DNA of 64,000 nt. Origin: Xylaria sp. FL1777 (Eukaryota; Ascomycota; Sordariomycetes; Xylariales; Xylariaceae). Shown here piece after piece: positions 46,039 through 57,679 of the stretch (position 1 is the stretch's first letter; each line of letters opens with the position of its first letter). The DNA is taken from the NCBI GenBank assembly GCA_022578965.1, contig MU400526.1, positions 248,001-312,000 on the forward strand, in the 5' to 3' direction. Under the pieces are notes generated by a model. That model saw nothing but the letters and a program-made list of their open reading frames with translations. It was not told the origin of the DNA and searched no databases. Both the position numbers and the translations under genes were made by a program.

Positions 46039-48142
46039 TTTGACAGATATATTGAATTTCGACGCGACTTGAAGAGGATTGAAACAAACACGACTACCTA
46101 TGCACAGCGGCCCAGAATTATTATAACAGGTGAATATGCGGATTAAAAATCGAGATCTAAATAGAAAAGACCTAGTGCTAACGGCGCGGGTTAGTGATGA
46201 TGACGATGGTTGGGTCGCCCGAAGTCGCGGATTCGAGGGTCGCCATCGAGGCGCGACGAGGAGCTCGAATTGCGCCGGTCACCTGGGATGAGGATCTCAC
46301 TCACGTTGCGGACGGGGGTCTAAATAGGGAAGATGAACAAGGGAAGAAGATGAGCCCGCTTCGACAACAATACCTTGTCAAGCACAAAGCGGAAGCGATT
46401 AGATGGAATAACAATGGAAGGGATTGAAGTGATGCAATACGGCAACGAGTCAGGTCTGACTTGAGGTCGAGGTGAGAGAGGGAGACGGGGTCTGTCTGTG
46501 GCACCCGGCGCAAACTGCTGGTTTTTTTGCTGGACAGTTGAAGGACTATGGGAGAGGGTGGGTTTCTAGGTCTGGTCAGAAAAGGGAAAAGGGTATGGGA
46601 GGCCAGCTGGAGAGGGAGATGGGCTCCTGGACTTGGGAGCTTTTGGTTGGGGGAGGAGCCCGCCAAGCGCCAGCGATGGCTAGGGAAAGTGCTCAAATAG
46701 GCTTGGACTGAACAGGATACCTATATAGTACTAGCTTGTAGAAAGAAAGCCATTCCTATTCGAGAACGCAATTTTTGGCATGCCCTCTATGAAGAACCCC
46801 GGTACTCTGTGGCGTAATACTACTGTAGATTGCTAGTTGTAAGTCTGCAACAGATATGATGTTTGATTGGACCAGATCGGTCGGTATGAAGATGTGACCC
46901 CGCAGCTAAAAGTAATACCGGTAGGTATCAAGTAATAGTGTACAGCAAGAGAGAGATGAAGCTCGGACCAACAGCTCTTTTGGAACGAGGTACAGATGCG
47001 GGCATCAATGAACATACTTTTGTTTCTATCAGGTACCTATCAACCTCTATGTTGCGATTTAGAGTTGGGGGTTTTAAATAGTTACTATGAAATGTATAAG
47101 GTCACACATACATAGGTAGGTGGTTTGTGACATGGAGGGGAAGCCAGTTGGCAACATATGAAGCCTACAGCACCTACCTAGGTACCTTGGTACTTGTACC
47201 CCATATAGTCTCTGGGGTATCAAAACACTGACCAGAAATAGGTAAGACAATAGGTACAAGATTGAACTGGGAATATAGATGACTTTACCGTAAACATTTT
47301 GTACGTACCAGTATTCAGTATCACAGTTGAGTGCCGAGGTAGGTTAAGTACTTACCTATGTAGTAATTTTCAATTTTTGTGAGCTACCTCCACTCTTACC
47401 ATAGGTACCCTATCACAGCGCCTCAGTAACAAATTTGTTACTGTTTGTTTGTTGGACTAATTTGTTTTGATATGTTCCCCGAGACGGGATCAGGAAGTCT
47501 CATTGATGTATCAAGCGTTCCGATTTAGTAAAGTTAGAGATTACTAGAAAAATTTAATGTTTCCAAGCTTGCGGAAGGGCGTTGAGCATGATGTCTCAAA
47601 TTTAGGCCATGCTTCTCACCGTGAGATATAACAACACTGAATATGCATGTTATATTCTACTGCAGCATGTACTTCTACAAAAAGGCAACCTAGACAACCA
47701 AGGTGTCTTGATCATACATATAAGGTAGGGGTGATTGGTTTTGTTGTCGGTAACCTATGTGGTCTGGCCCTCCAGCACACACTGCCTAAGGTACCTAAGG
47801 TAACTACTTATAGGTTAAAGAAAAGAGAAAAGGGGCTCTGCCCCTCATGGTGGAGCCCCACCATTGTCCCGCAGTACAAAACACCGTGAGCAGCAGCTTG
47901 ACATCGTCCAATCATCCCGCCTCCTCTATAACTTCACCTCACAAAACATCACCGCTGATCTCATTTTCTCTTTTGCAACCAGATATCTAGTTTCTCTTAG
48001 AAAGAGTTAGACTGTGCCCAGGCTCCCCCAAGACATAGATCTTAGCTAGATCTGTCTTCACTGTCTTCACTCTTGCATTTAGTTGTGCCTTGACACCTAA
48101 CTACTTGAACTACCTTACCTGCCGCCCTGGTGCCTCTTCACG
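46039..48142. other. 2.1-kb region between divergent Bqt4 and RhoGDI genes
   Basis: No supported gene. It holds both promoters, the palindrome TACCTAGGTA (47175-47184) and a double-hairpin element at 47831-47864. Confidence 0.5.
47831..47864 (+). repeat. Tandem perfect hairpins with an alternative overlapping pairing
   Basis: The first stem is AGGGGC-TCT-GCCCCT (47831-47845). The second, one base later, is ATGGTGG-AGCC-CCACCAT (47847-47864). A third, mutually exclusive pairing joins GGGGCTC (47832-47838) with GAGCCCC (47853-47859). All arms are perfect. The element lies about 280 bp upstream of the RhoGDI ATG. Confidence 0.7.
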
Positions 48143-50166
48143 ATGGCTTCTCACGAAGACAATGACCACCTCCCCGAGGAGACCCAGGGATACAAGCTTT
48201 CACAGCCAAAGCAAAGCTTGACTGAATACCAGAACATGGGTAAGTGTTAAGTCTAATTTTGTCCTCCTCTTAAGGATCCCGTGTTTGCAACTTTCTATTA
48301 CTGTGAGTGCCATTCCGTATAACAGTTGAAAACGGCTACATGTGCCGTCCATGATGCTGCCATAATATTTGTGGCAACTTACTGCCCCTCCACAAGGAGA
48401 TGTGAAGTCCAGTTGCAGCTGTAGCGCGGGGTAGGAGGAAATGGACAACCATGGAGGCTTGTCAGAGAAAGCCATCTGCACATGGTGACTATACTGGTTA
48501 CACTCTACAAGCAGCATTTGGCAAGGTGCTGCATTGTACACCAGCCAGCCTTCAGACCTGAATCGTCTCTTGTGAGCATGACACACAAGTTCTGAAGACG
48601 TTCACCCAACGCCAATCTCGAGTCCTAGATTAGAGCAACACCGTTGTTTCGATTTCTATCTGCACCCCCCAGAGTCCTGCTACACAATATCGACGACAAG
48701 TAATTCCAACTTTCGATTGCTTCCTGAGCAAGATCGATATAATGGCCCAGTCACCCTCTGAATCATCGCCGATTTCACCCCCTCGTGCACCTCCTAGTCC
48801 CCGCCACGCTTTCGGGGCCGGACATCCCGGTCTCGAAAGAGTGATGCCCGATCACCACTATTATCAGGGCAACGGTTCGTACGGATCTGCATATCTTCGA
48901 CCCCGTTACCCTGTGAATAGCTCTAGAGGGTGGGATACAACTCCCTCGCACCGCAGGAACCCTATCAGCCACCAAGCTCGGCGTCCTGCCACGCATATCG
49001 GCCAAGAAGAGAACCAAGTGGAACATCGGCTACCATTATGGTTGCCACAGGAGACCATAAGTGTAAGAGATAAAGTCAATGCCTGGCTGGACGGCGACGG
49101 ACCCTATGCTAGAACCGTCAATCTCATTAATCCTCCCCCAATCCCCCCAATCCCCCCAATTCCCCCTCCCACTGAAAACAATACTTCCCCACCACCTGAG
49201 CCAAGTGGACGACCCCTTGTAGTCAAGAAAGCAAAATCGATTTCAAATTTTCTGCGCAAAGTTGCCTCCAAACCTGCTCTCCGCATACCTCTGCGCCTTA
49301 GAAGGACTACTTCTCAAAGCAGCTCCAGCAGTAGTGGCCTTGACTCGGAGCTTACCTGCCGAGGTGTGCCCGAGATGATGATCCAGAAAGAAACGATTGT
49401 TACGGCGAGCAAGAAACCCGCTGATGGCACTGTCAATGAATCGGTGCAAGTTGCCCATGAGGAGGCCCTCGCTAGTTTTCAAGGATCAATGGTTATTAAA
49501 CCAGATGAAAATGTCAAGGTTACTAAGTTTAAGGCAGATGCAAACGATGAGTCGCTCCAACGATACAAGAAGTCACTAGGCCTTGGAGGTGGCAACGACC
49601 TTTCCGACCCTAACGATTCTCGTGTCTGTATCATCCAGTCGCTTACTATGGAGTCTGCCGGTCGACCACCTGTCACCATCGATCTCTCCCAGCCGGGCAG
49701 TGAGAACACCCTCAAGGACAAGCCTTTCAAGATTAAGGAGGGGGCCAAGTTCACTATGGTGGCGACCTTTCGTGTCCAGCATGAGATTCTCAGCGGCCTG
49801 CAGTACGTCCAAACTGTGAAACGTAAGGGTATCCGGGTCAGCAAAGATTCGGAAATGTTGGTAAGTTGACTTCACTATTGTTAAGGCGTTAGGCTCCGTG
49901 TGATCATCTAGTCACTGACGTACTTTACAGGGAAGCTACGCCCCCAACACAGATAAGCAACCTATCTACAGCAAGCGTTGTGAGTAGCATGGCCAAGACA
50001 TGAGAGTCTTGTAAGCTGACATTTGTTGTCTGTAGTTCAAGAGGAAGATGCTCCATCTGGCATGCTCGCTCGCGGCCACTACAACGCCGTCTCTACTTTT
50101 GTTGACGACGACAAGAAGCAACATCTACAGTTTGAGTGGAGTTTTGACATCTCCAAGGACTGGTAG
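48143..50166 (+). CDS. rdi1: Rho GDP-dissociation inhibitor (canonical isoform)
   Basis: The canonical product has four exons, 48143-48239, 49538-49860, 49931-49979 and 50036-50166, giving 199 residues, the usual RhoGDI length. Exon 1 encodes the regulatory arm MASHEDNDHLPEETQGYKLS...LTEYQNM. The join G|AT gives NMDANDESLQRYKKSLGLGGG. The immunoglobulin-like fold carries DPNDSRVCIIQSLTMESAGRPPVTIDLS, FKIKEGAKFTMVATFRVQHEILSGL, QTVKRKGIRVSKDSEMLGSYAPN, APSGMLARGHYNAVSTFVDDD and the C-terminal LQFEWSFDISKDW. It extracts prenylated Rho, Rac and Cdc42 from membranes and blocks GDP release. Intron 1 is 1298 bp, far longer than other introns here, and contains an alternative in-frame start. Confidence 0.93.
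48742..50166 (+). CDS. Predicted long RhoGDI isoform with a proline-rich N-terminal extension
   Basis: An ATG at 48742 (A at -3, G at +4) inside the long intron of rdi1 opens 265 codons with no stop. The frame runs straight through the AG acceptor at 49537 and continues in frame as the RhoGDI domain. Exons 48742-49860, 49931-49979 and 50036-50166 give 432 residues. The extension is Pro/Ser/Arg-rich: SPISPPRAPPSPRHAFG at the start, a PPIPPIPPIPPP run near residue 133 (a possible SH3, WW or profilin ligand), a basic helix SNFLRKVASKPALRIPLRLRR near 177, then a serine run. It would be transcribed from an internal promoter. I know no described fungal isoform like it. The alternative is that the frame is conserved by chance or belongs to a separate upstream transcript. 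Confidence 0.55.
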
Positions 50167-51397
50167 TCAGAGTGACTCCTAAACCTCATTTTACAGAAAC
50201 GAAATGAGGACGGCATCTCCCCAAATCTGAATATGGCACTATTCGTGATCAAGGGTGCGAGCGATTTGGACTAGGACAAGCCACTCTTGGAAGACTCAGT
50301 CTTAGGAGGATGAGCAAGGGCTATTGAAGGATACCAAAAAAAACTCGATTATGACTTTGCATAATGAATCTGACGATGAAGACGATGACGATGAAACGGC
50401 AACACAAGAGGGGGTAGAGACAGCCCTGCAAAGCTTAGTTGTTTGTCTTTCCGGATAAAACTGATTACACTCCGACAGAAGAAGCAACAAGGAACAGAGT
50501 ACTCTTGACACCCACGCGATGTTGAGCGACGGAACAAGCTCGACGACGGTGTAGGTGGTTTGGGAGGAAAACGGGGAAAGCACATACAAATCCTCGCATT
50601 TTTGTGAGAACGAACTTTCGAGGCATTCGGCCCAGATAGTTCTACTTACTTTCCTTCCTTTAGTTGCTTGTAGATCGGCAATAAAAATAACCTTTGCCTC
50701 TCTTAAAGAAAAGATTTTACTGATTTTGACACTGTGCTTATAAGATGTGAATGAGACTTACGTGAGCCCTCACCCACCACGAAATACATCCATGTTCCTT
50801 AAAACCCCATGCCTCCTTCCCCCAACCAAAAAATCCCCCCAAAATAAAATCAAACCACAATACAAACCCGCGTCTAAGTCAAGATTGATCTATCATTGCA
50901 AAAAATCTGTGTTGGGTACAAGTCGCTCGGCACTATAAGTACATAAAAAGTAGCCCGCGTTCTTCAACAATGTTCTTCTCTAAGATTTAGGGTTTCGCTG
51001 GTATCGCTCGCATGCTTGTAAACAAAATTGGCATCAAGCTCTCGCTTATATCCCATACCAAAGACCGCCAAAATATACATAGCCCACACTCCCGTACGCT
51101 TAACACATGGAATCTCTGTGTAGCTAGGGGAGTTTCCTTTCCTCGTACCCTCTCAACCTGAGAAGAGGCACTCGTAGTACAGGCTCATAAACAGTGCGCC
51201 TGTCTGTGTGCTGTGCCTTTCCCACGTTTGTAACCAATCGTGTCTACTTCGTTATCAATCGACGTCGTAAAAATTGGTGCCCGCCCATATATCGTCCGTC
51301 AGTCTGGTCTCTCCACTCCATGCCCAACAACCTCGACGTGATCAACCTTCACTGTGCTCTCTTCGTCCTACTCCTGCCGTGACTGCTCTTCTTCATA
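50167..51397. other. Shared 3' region of convergent RhoGDI and Ppg1 genes
   Basis: No supported gene. A 35-codon frame at 50351 with an acidic run (ESDDEDDDDE) is too short to defend. Confidence 0.5.
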
Positions 51398-52517
51398 CTA
51401 TAGAAAATAATCCGGCAGTGCATTACTATCAGCTGTCTTTTCTCCTTGCTGGAGATCTTTGTGTTGATCGTTTTCGGGTGCTGCCGCGAATACGTTGAAG
51501 TGGCGTTCCCCAGTATCGCTGACTTCCAAGACGCTTGCCATGTTGCCACAGCGATAACAGTAGTTGGGTGCGCTCCACACGGTACTCAGGTGATCGTCAT
51601 ATAATACCAGATATCCCTCCTGACATAACTGATGCGCTCGTAAGATGTGATTCATCCCGTTCACCGCCAAGAACTTTTTAACAACGCGTGCCCCGAACGT
51701 ATAACCAGCACCCCGTGGCGATAGCGAGAATTCGTCGCGCTCGGGATCTGGATCTGACCATACCAGGTCGGCCATCGGACCTTCATGTGGAATCTCTCGG
51801 AAGCGGTCGATGATCTTGATCTGATCGATACTGTGTATTGAGGGCGACAAGCCGCCATGGACACAAAATATCTGATCATTGATCACGACAGATAACGTTA
51901 AAAAATCAAACATGTCTGTGAAATAGTGCCAGACGTTGGCATTGCCATATTTACGCGCGCACTCTGTATAAAAACCGTATGACTGCGTGACGCCCCTCGA
52001 CTCATGGTTCCCACGGATTAGGTGTACGCGGTTCGGGTATCGCAGTTTCAAACACACAAGAAGCGATATCGTCTCGACACTAAACATGCCGCGATCAACA
52101 TAGTCGCCTGGCGGAGATGGAGCAAATGATCAGCTATTGCCTTCGAGCGATGTGCCTCGGATGCGAGTCGTTCCGGCTTACCGAGGAAGAGGTAGTTGGT
52201 ATCCGGACACCACCCCCCAATCTTAAATATCTCAATCAAGTCGTAGAACTGTCCATGGATGTCGCCAACAACAGTGACCGGGGCGCGCACGTGCACGACG
52301 TTGCTCTCGCGCATGAGCAGCTCCTTCGTCTTTGCGCATATTGCCTCGATCACCGACTCGGCGAGGAGTTCCTTTTTATATAACCGCGAGATGCACTCAT
52401 CCAGGTCGACCGAAGCTACGAAGGCAACAACCAGTTAGCCCGAGACACACATAGCCAGTCTTGGCGGGGTTGGGCGCCTCGATAGGGAGTCGTGCACGTA
52501 CCAGGCAGCCCAGGCAT
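51398..52517 (-). CDS. ppg1: PP2A-like serine/threonine phosphatase Ppg1
   Basis: Three exons on the minus strand, 52517-52502 (16 nt), 52415-52182 and 52107-51398, give 319 residues. Exon 1 encodes only MPGLP plus one base; the join gives PASVDLDECISRLYKKELL. The phosphatase metal-binding motifs are VVGDIHGQF, GDYVDRG (formed across intron 2) and RGNHESRGVTQSYGFYTEC. The LSPRGAGYTFG and WSAPNYCYRCGN blocks follow. The C-terminus DYFL is the carboxyl-methylated tail shared by PP2A, PP4 and PP6 types. The sequence pattern (VINDQIFCVHGGLSPSIHSIDQIKIIDRFREIPHEG) best fits Ppg1, which acts with the Far/STRIPAK-like complex in yeast. Confidence 0.92.
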
Positions 52518-55201
52518 CGTGAGGTAGGGTAGATGACGTAGTGGCCTATCGCAACCGCGTCGGTCGCAAAGGGGCCAAGAATCAAGGGCTGGTTGGCGGT
52601 GTCGAATGCAGCGGCGCAGATGGCTTCCTCTTGCTCCGTGCAAATGCAAAGTCGAGTAGAGAAGAGCTAGGAGGATCCGCAAACATGTTCGACGAGGCAA
52701 AGGTGGGCAACTGAGCTGTCGCGGTCTCTCTCACATGGAGCCGGTTCGATCGGGGTAGGCTGAGGAGCTACTGACGGCGGGCTTCTGGGGGACACCAAGG
52801 CTGCGTAAGATGAAGTAGAGGATACAGTAGTGGTAGAATCCGCGTCCGTCTGTATAATCCGCGTAGCGAGCCAAAAGTTATATGGTCCGCAGACGCTTCG
52901 GTGCTTCGGTGGTGCTTCGGTGTACTACTACAGCTAGCAAAAGGCAGATACTTGGTAGATAGGCAGTTGTGTATGAGGTACTTAATTCGCATATAAACTT
53001 ATAGTGCGATTCAGGTATCTACTACCTAGGTTGTTACCACTGTTCTAGACATGTCCACTGAACCTTGGGGAGAAAGGCAGGGAGGGACACAGCAACCTAC
53101 CGCGTAAGTAGCGGTGCCCTATCTCCACATCTCTGAGATAGCCCCTTATCCTGCTTATCGTTGTTAGTACTGTAGGTATGACTGGCAGTGTCTCAAAGCC
53201 GCAGTAGCCGTGAATTATCATTGGTCCCGCGTTTTAGGGGTTCCTCCGTTCACTAATTGGATGGCGAATGACCTGAGCTATTCGGCAGCGTGACCTACCT
53301 CTTTATCCTTCCAACTTTATAGTTTCCTTTCAATTTCTGGTGGCGTAGGAACTTATCAACATGTCTCGATTTGCATACGGAGTCTAATCATTTTGGCTTC
53401 TTTTATGTTGTCTGATATTTATATCATTTACTGTTCGTGAGGGGCTAGGTAGTGTTTAGTGAACATGGCGGCCCTCGTTCTTATTTCTCCCGTTTGTTCT
53501 CTATCGAGGTGCTTCATATCGGTTCCCAGAAAGCCATTTACGACCTAATGCTAATCTTATAGGTCTTTCATGTGCCTGATCCAAAGGCCTTCTATTTTTA
53601 TTATCCACCTGTTTGTATTCTTATTGCTACAACGCATTACATGTGATGCACAGGTAGCAAACTACATCTTGAGATATGACGGCCTGGGATTGAGACCATC
53701 GACGGTATTTCAGTCAAAGTCTATCTTTGGTTGACGGCGTGTCTATTTCATACCATTAATCGTCGTCGTCTAGAGTACTGTCCTTGTTCAGCACCAGGGA
53801 AAAAGAAAACTCCGCTTTGTCATGATCAGTATCACATAGTGGAAGCATTTCTTTCCAGTTGATGGCGTGGCTGGCAAACTCAATAGAACTATCCGGCTGT
53901 CCACGATGCTTATTTCCTTAAGGATTCATTCCTATGACTGATCCGTGACTTGCGCCTTATTCGTCTATGGTGTTGTTGTATTGTTATAGTTCTTTTTTTT
54001 TTCTTGATTTATCTTTTCTTCTCCCATTCGAGGCGGACCGTCGGGTTCCAGCCGCCGCCTTGCCTGTTATATATATCTCTACTGCAGGTATTCTGCCGTG
54101 TGATGAGGTGACGGTATAGTATAGGTACCTCTTGGAACATGATGCCTACCTCCCTACCTAAGGTTGGTCCCTACTAATGTCCTCCCCCGCACGGACCATT
54201 GTTTTGCCGCGGCCCGGCCGCCATCTTACTTCCCTTACTTCCACTAGCTCAGGATCCACGGGGGTTCGGGGGTGCTCACTGCTTGGGCACCAGCGCCCAA
54301 TTGGAGTCCGTGACAGGCTCGCATCTTGTCCAGCTGTGCGACCTCCATCATCTCAGCTTGTCTTCGATGTCGTTTACCCGTCTCGTCTCGTCTCCAAGGA
54401 CACGCGACCGCCACTCTGATCGTGGCCGACTACCCAGCACTCCCAGCCCTCCCAAGTAATAGCCACGTCTAATATGCGCCTTGGAATGGTCTCCCTCCAC
54501 AGACGCCGTTCTAGTAACTCTCTTGCGGTTGAGGCAGCGGTGGTGGAAATGGGATGGTGGATCCGGCCCCTACCCGATCTCTTATAACGACAAATCCATC
54601 TTCTCTATAGTCTATTGGGCAACGTCGTGCGCATTGAGCACGCTTTATGTGTCTTGTCGCCGGCGCTTGTCGAGTTCATGTCCACACAATAACCCGCCCA
54701 ACCTTGTTGCTACTGCTGCCTAGTAACTTTCGCGAGTCTCATTCACGAAACAACCTCGTCCCGCACCTCGTCCATGCTCTGCTGTTCTCGATAAAGGCAC
54801 CATTTCGCCCTGGAAGAGAATCCAGAGCTTCGATCATTGAGGCTCAAGTAAGTTCCTAGATGGCATATGTGTTATCGGTAGGCGTCAGCAGTACAGCTGT
54901 GCTTCTATATGTAACTCAAAAACCGTCTCCTCTACATATGAATTGCATGCTCTTTTTGTTTTTCTATTTGTTCTATATCCTCGCATTCAATGTCTCTTCA
55001 GATACTTCATGGCGTAAAATCACCTTATCATTTGGCACCCCATACCCACTCCAGCCTTCTAGCTTTCACTTTACCTGTCTTAGAAACTTCACTCACTTCT
55101 CTTTTCTATCAAAAGGCGCTGAGCCTCATTAGTACTATTTTAATACGAAAGAAGTGGAAGAAGACCAAGGAAAAAACAATACCAGACCTACCGCAACCAA
55201 G
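52518..55201. other. 2.7-kb region upstream of the zinc-knuckle gene
   Basis: No supported coding sequence. A possible 5'-UTR exon ends at a CAAG|TAAGTT-like donor context near 54848-54856. A C/T-rich stretch (54760-55110) precedes the gene. TACCTAGG is at 53024-53030. Confidence 0.45.
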
Positions 55202-57679
55202 ATGGGGGACCGTCCACCAGGCTATGAACAAGCAGCCGAAGATCTCCTATGTTATAATTGTGGCATGAAAGGGCACATGTTTTTCGCTTGCCCGGAGGAC
55301 ACTCGACGCGTACCTGCGTAAGCATTCCCTTTTTTATATGCCATCTCTCGTCTGTGCTTGAAACCGATGGCTCATCCTGGGCGGCCGCTATTTGTAACAT
55401 TACACAAGTCTCAAACATACAGTCTATTGACGCTTGGTTAGTGGTCTAGAAGCCTCGCGCAAGCGGCAAGCTTCAAGCAATGACTACCATGTACAGACAA
55501 AGCGCAGTAAAGGCCCTGTCGTCACTCACTATCCTCCTCCTCCTCCCCTCGGCGTGCCACAGATCCCACCTCCACCCATGACATATAGTCCTCGCCCAGG
55601 CTATGAAGTATTCCATTCTGGTTCACCGCCGGGCCCTCCACCTGGCCCGCCGTATCATCCACCCCCTCATCCAGGACACTACGACCAGTATCCACCTCCA
55701 CCTCCAAATGCAGGGCGGAGTGCATCCCGAGGTTTGCCCTACGGTAGCTCCCGAGATGTACACGACCATCATTTTCAGCGGCCTCCTCGCGTGCCACCCC
55801 CCGAATCGCCCTATAGGCCGCCTCACTATGATCACTATGACCAACACCGCTCAGGACCACCGCCCAGTGCTCCCTATGGTCGACCCTATTCAGCTCCTCC
55901 TGATCGATATGATGAGCGGCGTGCTGGGCCACCTCAAGGTCCTTCTTATACCGCCACTCACCGAACTCCACATCATGAGCACTTCGAGCATTATCCACCT
56001 GCCCCTGGTGTAGACAGTTATTACCCTGGCCCGCCCCAAACATATCCTCCGCCTCATTCAAGTATCTCCCGGAACTCATCGCAGTATGGGTATGACAGTG
56101 CTTCTCCAGCTCGTCTTTATCCATCAGGCTATGGATCACCACCTCCAGGAACTTACTCCTATCAATCCCATCAATATCCGTCTTCGGATCTACCTCCTTA
56201 CCACACCCGCTATGATGATCGATCTGCAGACCGACTCTCATACGAGCCACAGAGAAGAGATACGAACCCGCAATACCCTGAGCATCGTTCTGGTGAGAAC
56301 CAGCAGAATCGTGAGCGTCATGGCCGCCGTCTGCGTTATGACTCACCTAAAGGCCGCAGCCGCTCTGAACGTCGGTTTCCAGATCAGCCTAGCAGACTTG
56401 CCAGCCCACTGAATTCCACTCCACCAGTCCAGTCAGCAAAAGACTCAACCTCAGAGGGTAGCAGATCAAAACGGGAATCTAGTGACGCAGTGCTAGTAAA
56501 TACGAAGAATACGGAGAAGTACACCGCTGAAGACCTCGACTGGGAAGAAGAAACAATCTTCAAGGAGCTGCCACTTAAAGTCACGAGAGATCTTATCAGA
56601 GAACCCTTGCCAGCGGAATGGACAGATGCTCCAATGATGCCTCCCAAGTACGACAAAGAGACAATAACATCCAAATATATAAATTCTACTAATATAGATG
56701 ATTTCGCGTTGAGTGTTCGCGAGACTAAGGCATGGCAAGTAATGCAATTCCACCCAGCATTCTTAGCTCCTACCGATGTTCGAATTGAGAAGTTGTGGGA
56801 CTACGAGAGAGTCCTAAACCCCGGCCCAGTGTACAACAAACAAAGCCGACATGGTAGCAACGACGGTAGCGGCGGCAGCAGTGGCAGACAGCGTGGGAAA
56901 CCATGGGTTTCAAGAACGCGAGGAGGCCGCCAAACCCGATATTCCCAGCACCATAGACAGAACCATTCGCCAAGTGAAGATCATCTCAATTTCTTCCGGC
57001 CAGGCCTGACAAAGAGGATCTGGGACCAGACCAGCTACCGGGATATCGAAGAACCTGGAGGAGAGAATGAAGCTTTTGGGAAGAAACCGAAGATGTTCTC
57101 TCCTGAACCAGGCGAAGTGTGTGAGAGCGACGATCAAGAACCTACAACTACAAATAGGAGCGCTAGTCCTTCATGGGACGAAGAATATCATCACGTTCGC
57201 CAGAATTATCAAGACCGGAGCGGGACCTCTTTGCATGATTCTCGAATTAGTCTTCCAGGCGTCAAATCCGATAGCGACGCCCGTCGATCATCTCCGCAAG
57301 ATCTTGTGACACCCCCGCCTCCACCAAGCCATATCTCCAGGTCTCCATCGCGTGCGTCTAGCACGCATAGTTCCCATGACGATGGTAGTAAGCCGCCTAG
57401 CAGGCGGAGTTCTAGGAGTAACCCTAGTCAGCCATCTAGCAGACGTAGCTCGATGGCCTCCCCTTTGACGCCTACCGAGCGAGAATTACTTGGTCTGCGG
57501 CCATATTCCAGCGGCAGCGATACGGGACGAGATTCATCAATGCCTCAAACAAATGGTGCCCCAACACGTCCCCGACAACGGCCAGCAAAGCTACATGCGG
57601 CATATCAGTAAGTAATCTCATTGCAGTTTAGATACCGAAATATTGTGTTGCTTACCAATAATATAGACGCCGTTGGTAA
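55202..57679 (+). CDS. CCHC zinc-knuckle, proline-rich, RS-like protein
   Basis: Three exons, 55202-55317, 55442-57607 and 57667-57679 (13 nt), give 764 residues. A single zinc knuckle C-x2-C-x4-H-x4-C lies at residues 17-30 (CYNCGMKGHMFFAC), suggesting binding of single-stranded RNA. The splice A|GLEASRKRQ is the only acceptor that keeps the frame open. Residues about 60-320 are a long Pro/Tyr/His-rich disordered region (PPGPPPGPPYHPPP, YDQYPPPPP). A small, more ordered segment follows (DLDWEEETIFKELP, TDVRIEKLWDYERVLNPGPVYN). The C-terminus is Ser/Arg-rich (PPSRRSSRSNPSQPSSRRSS). The last exon adds RRW. This resembles fungal zinc-knuckle RNA-processing factors, but the exact role is unknown. 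Confidence 0.85.

Noticed and set aside
46194..46427. 77-codon plus-strand frame in the Bqt4 promoter
   Set aside because: Short, no homology recognised, and lies in the expected 5' region of Bqt4.
50351..50458. 35-codon frame with an acidic run after RhoGDI
   Set aside because: Too short and in the expected 3' UTR; GAT/GAC repeats can arise as simple sequence.
55522..56346. 274-codon minus-strand frame opposite the zinc-knuckle gene
   Set aside because: Antisense image of the proline-rich repeats; it starts at a non-ATG codon and has no motif.
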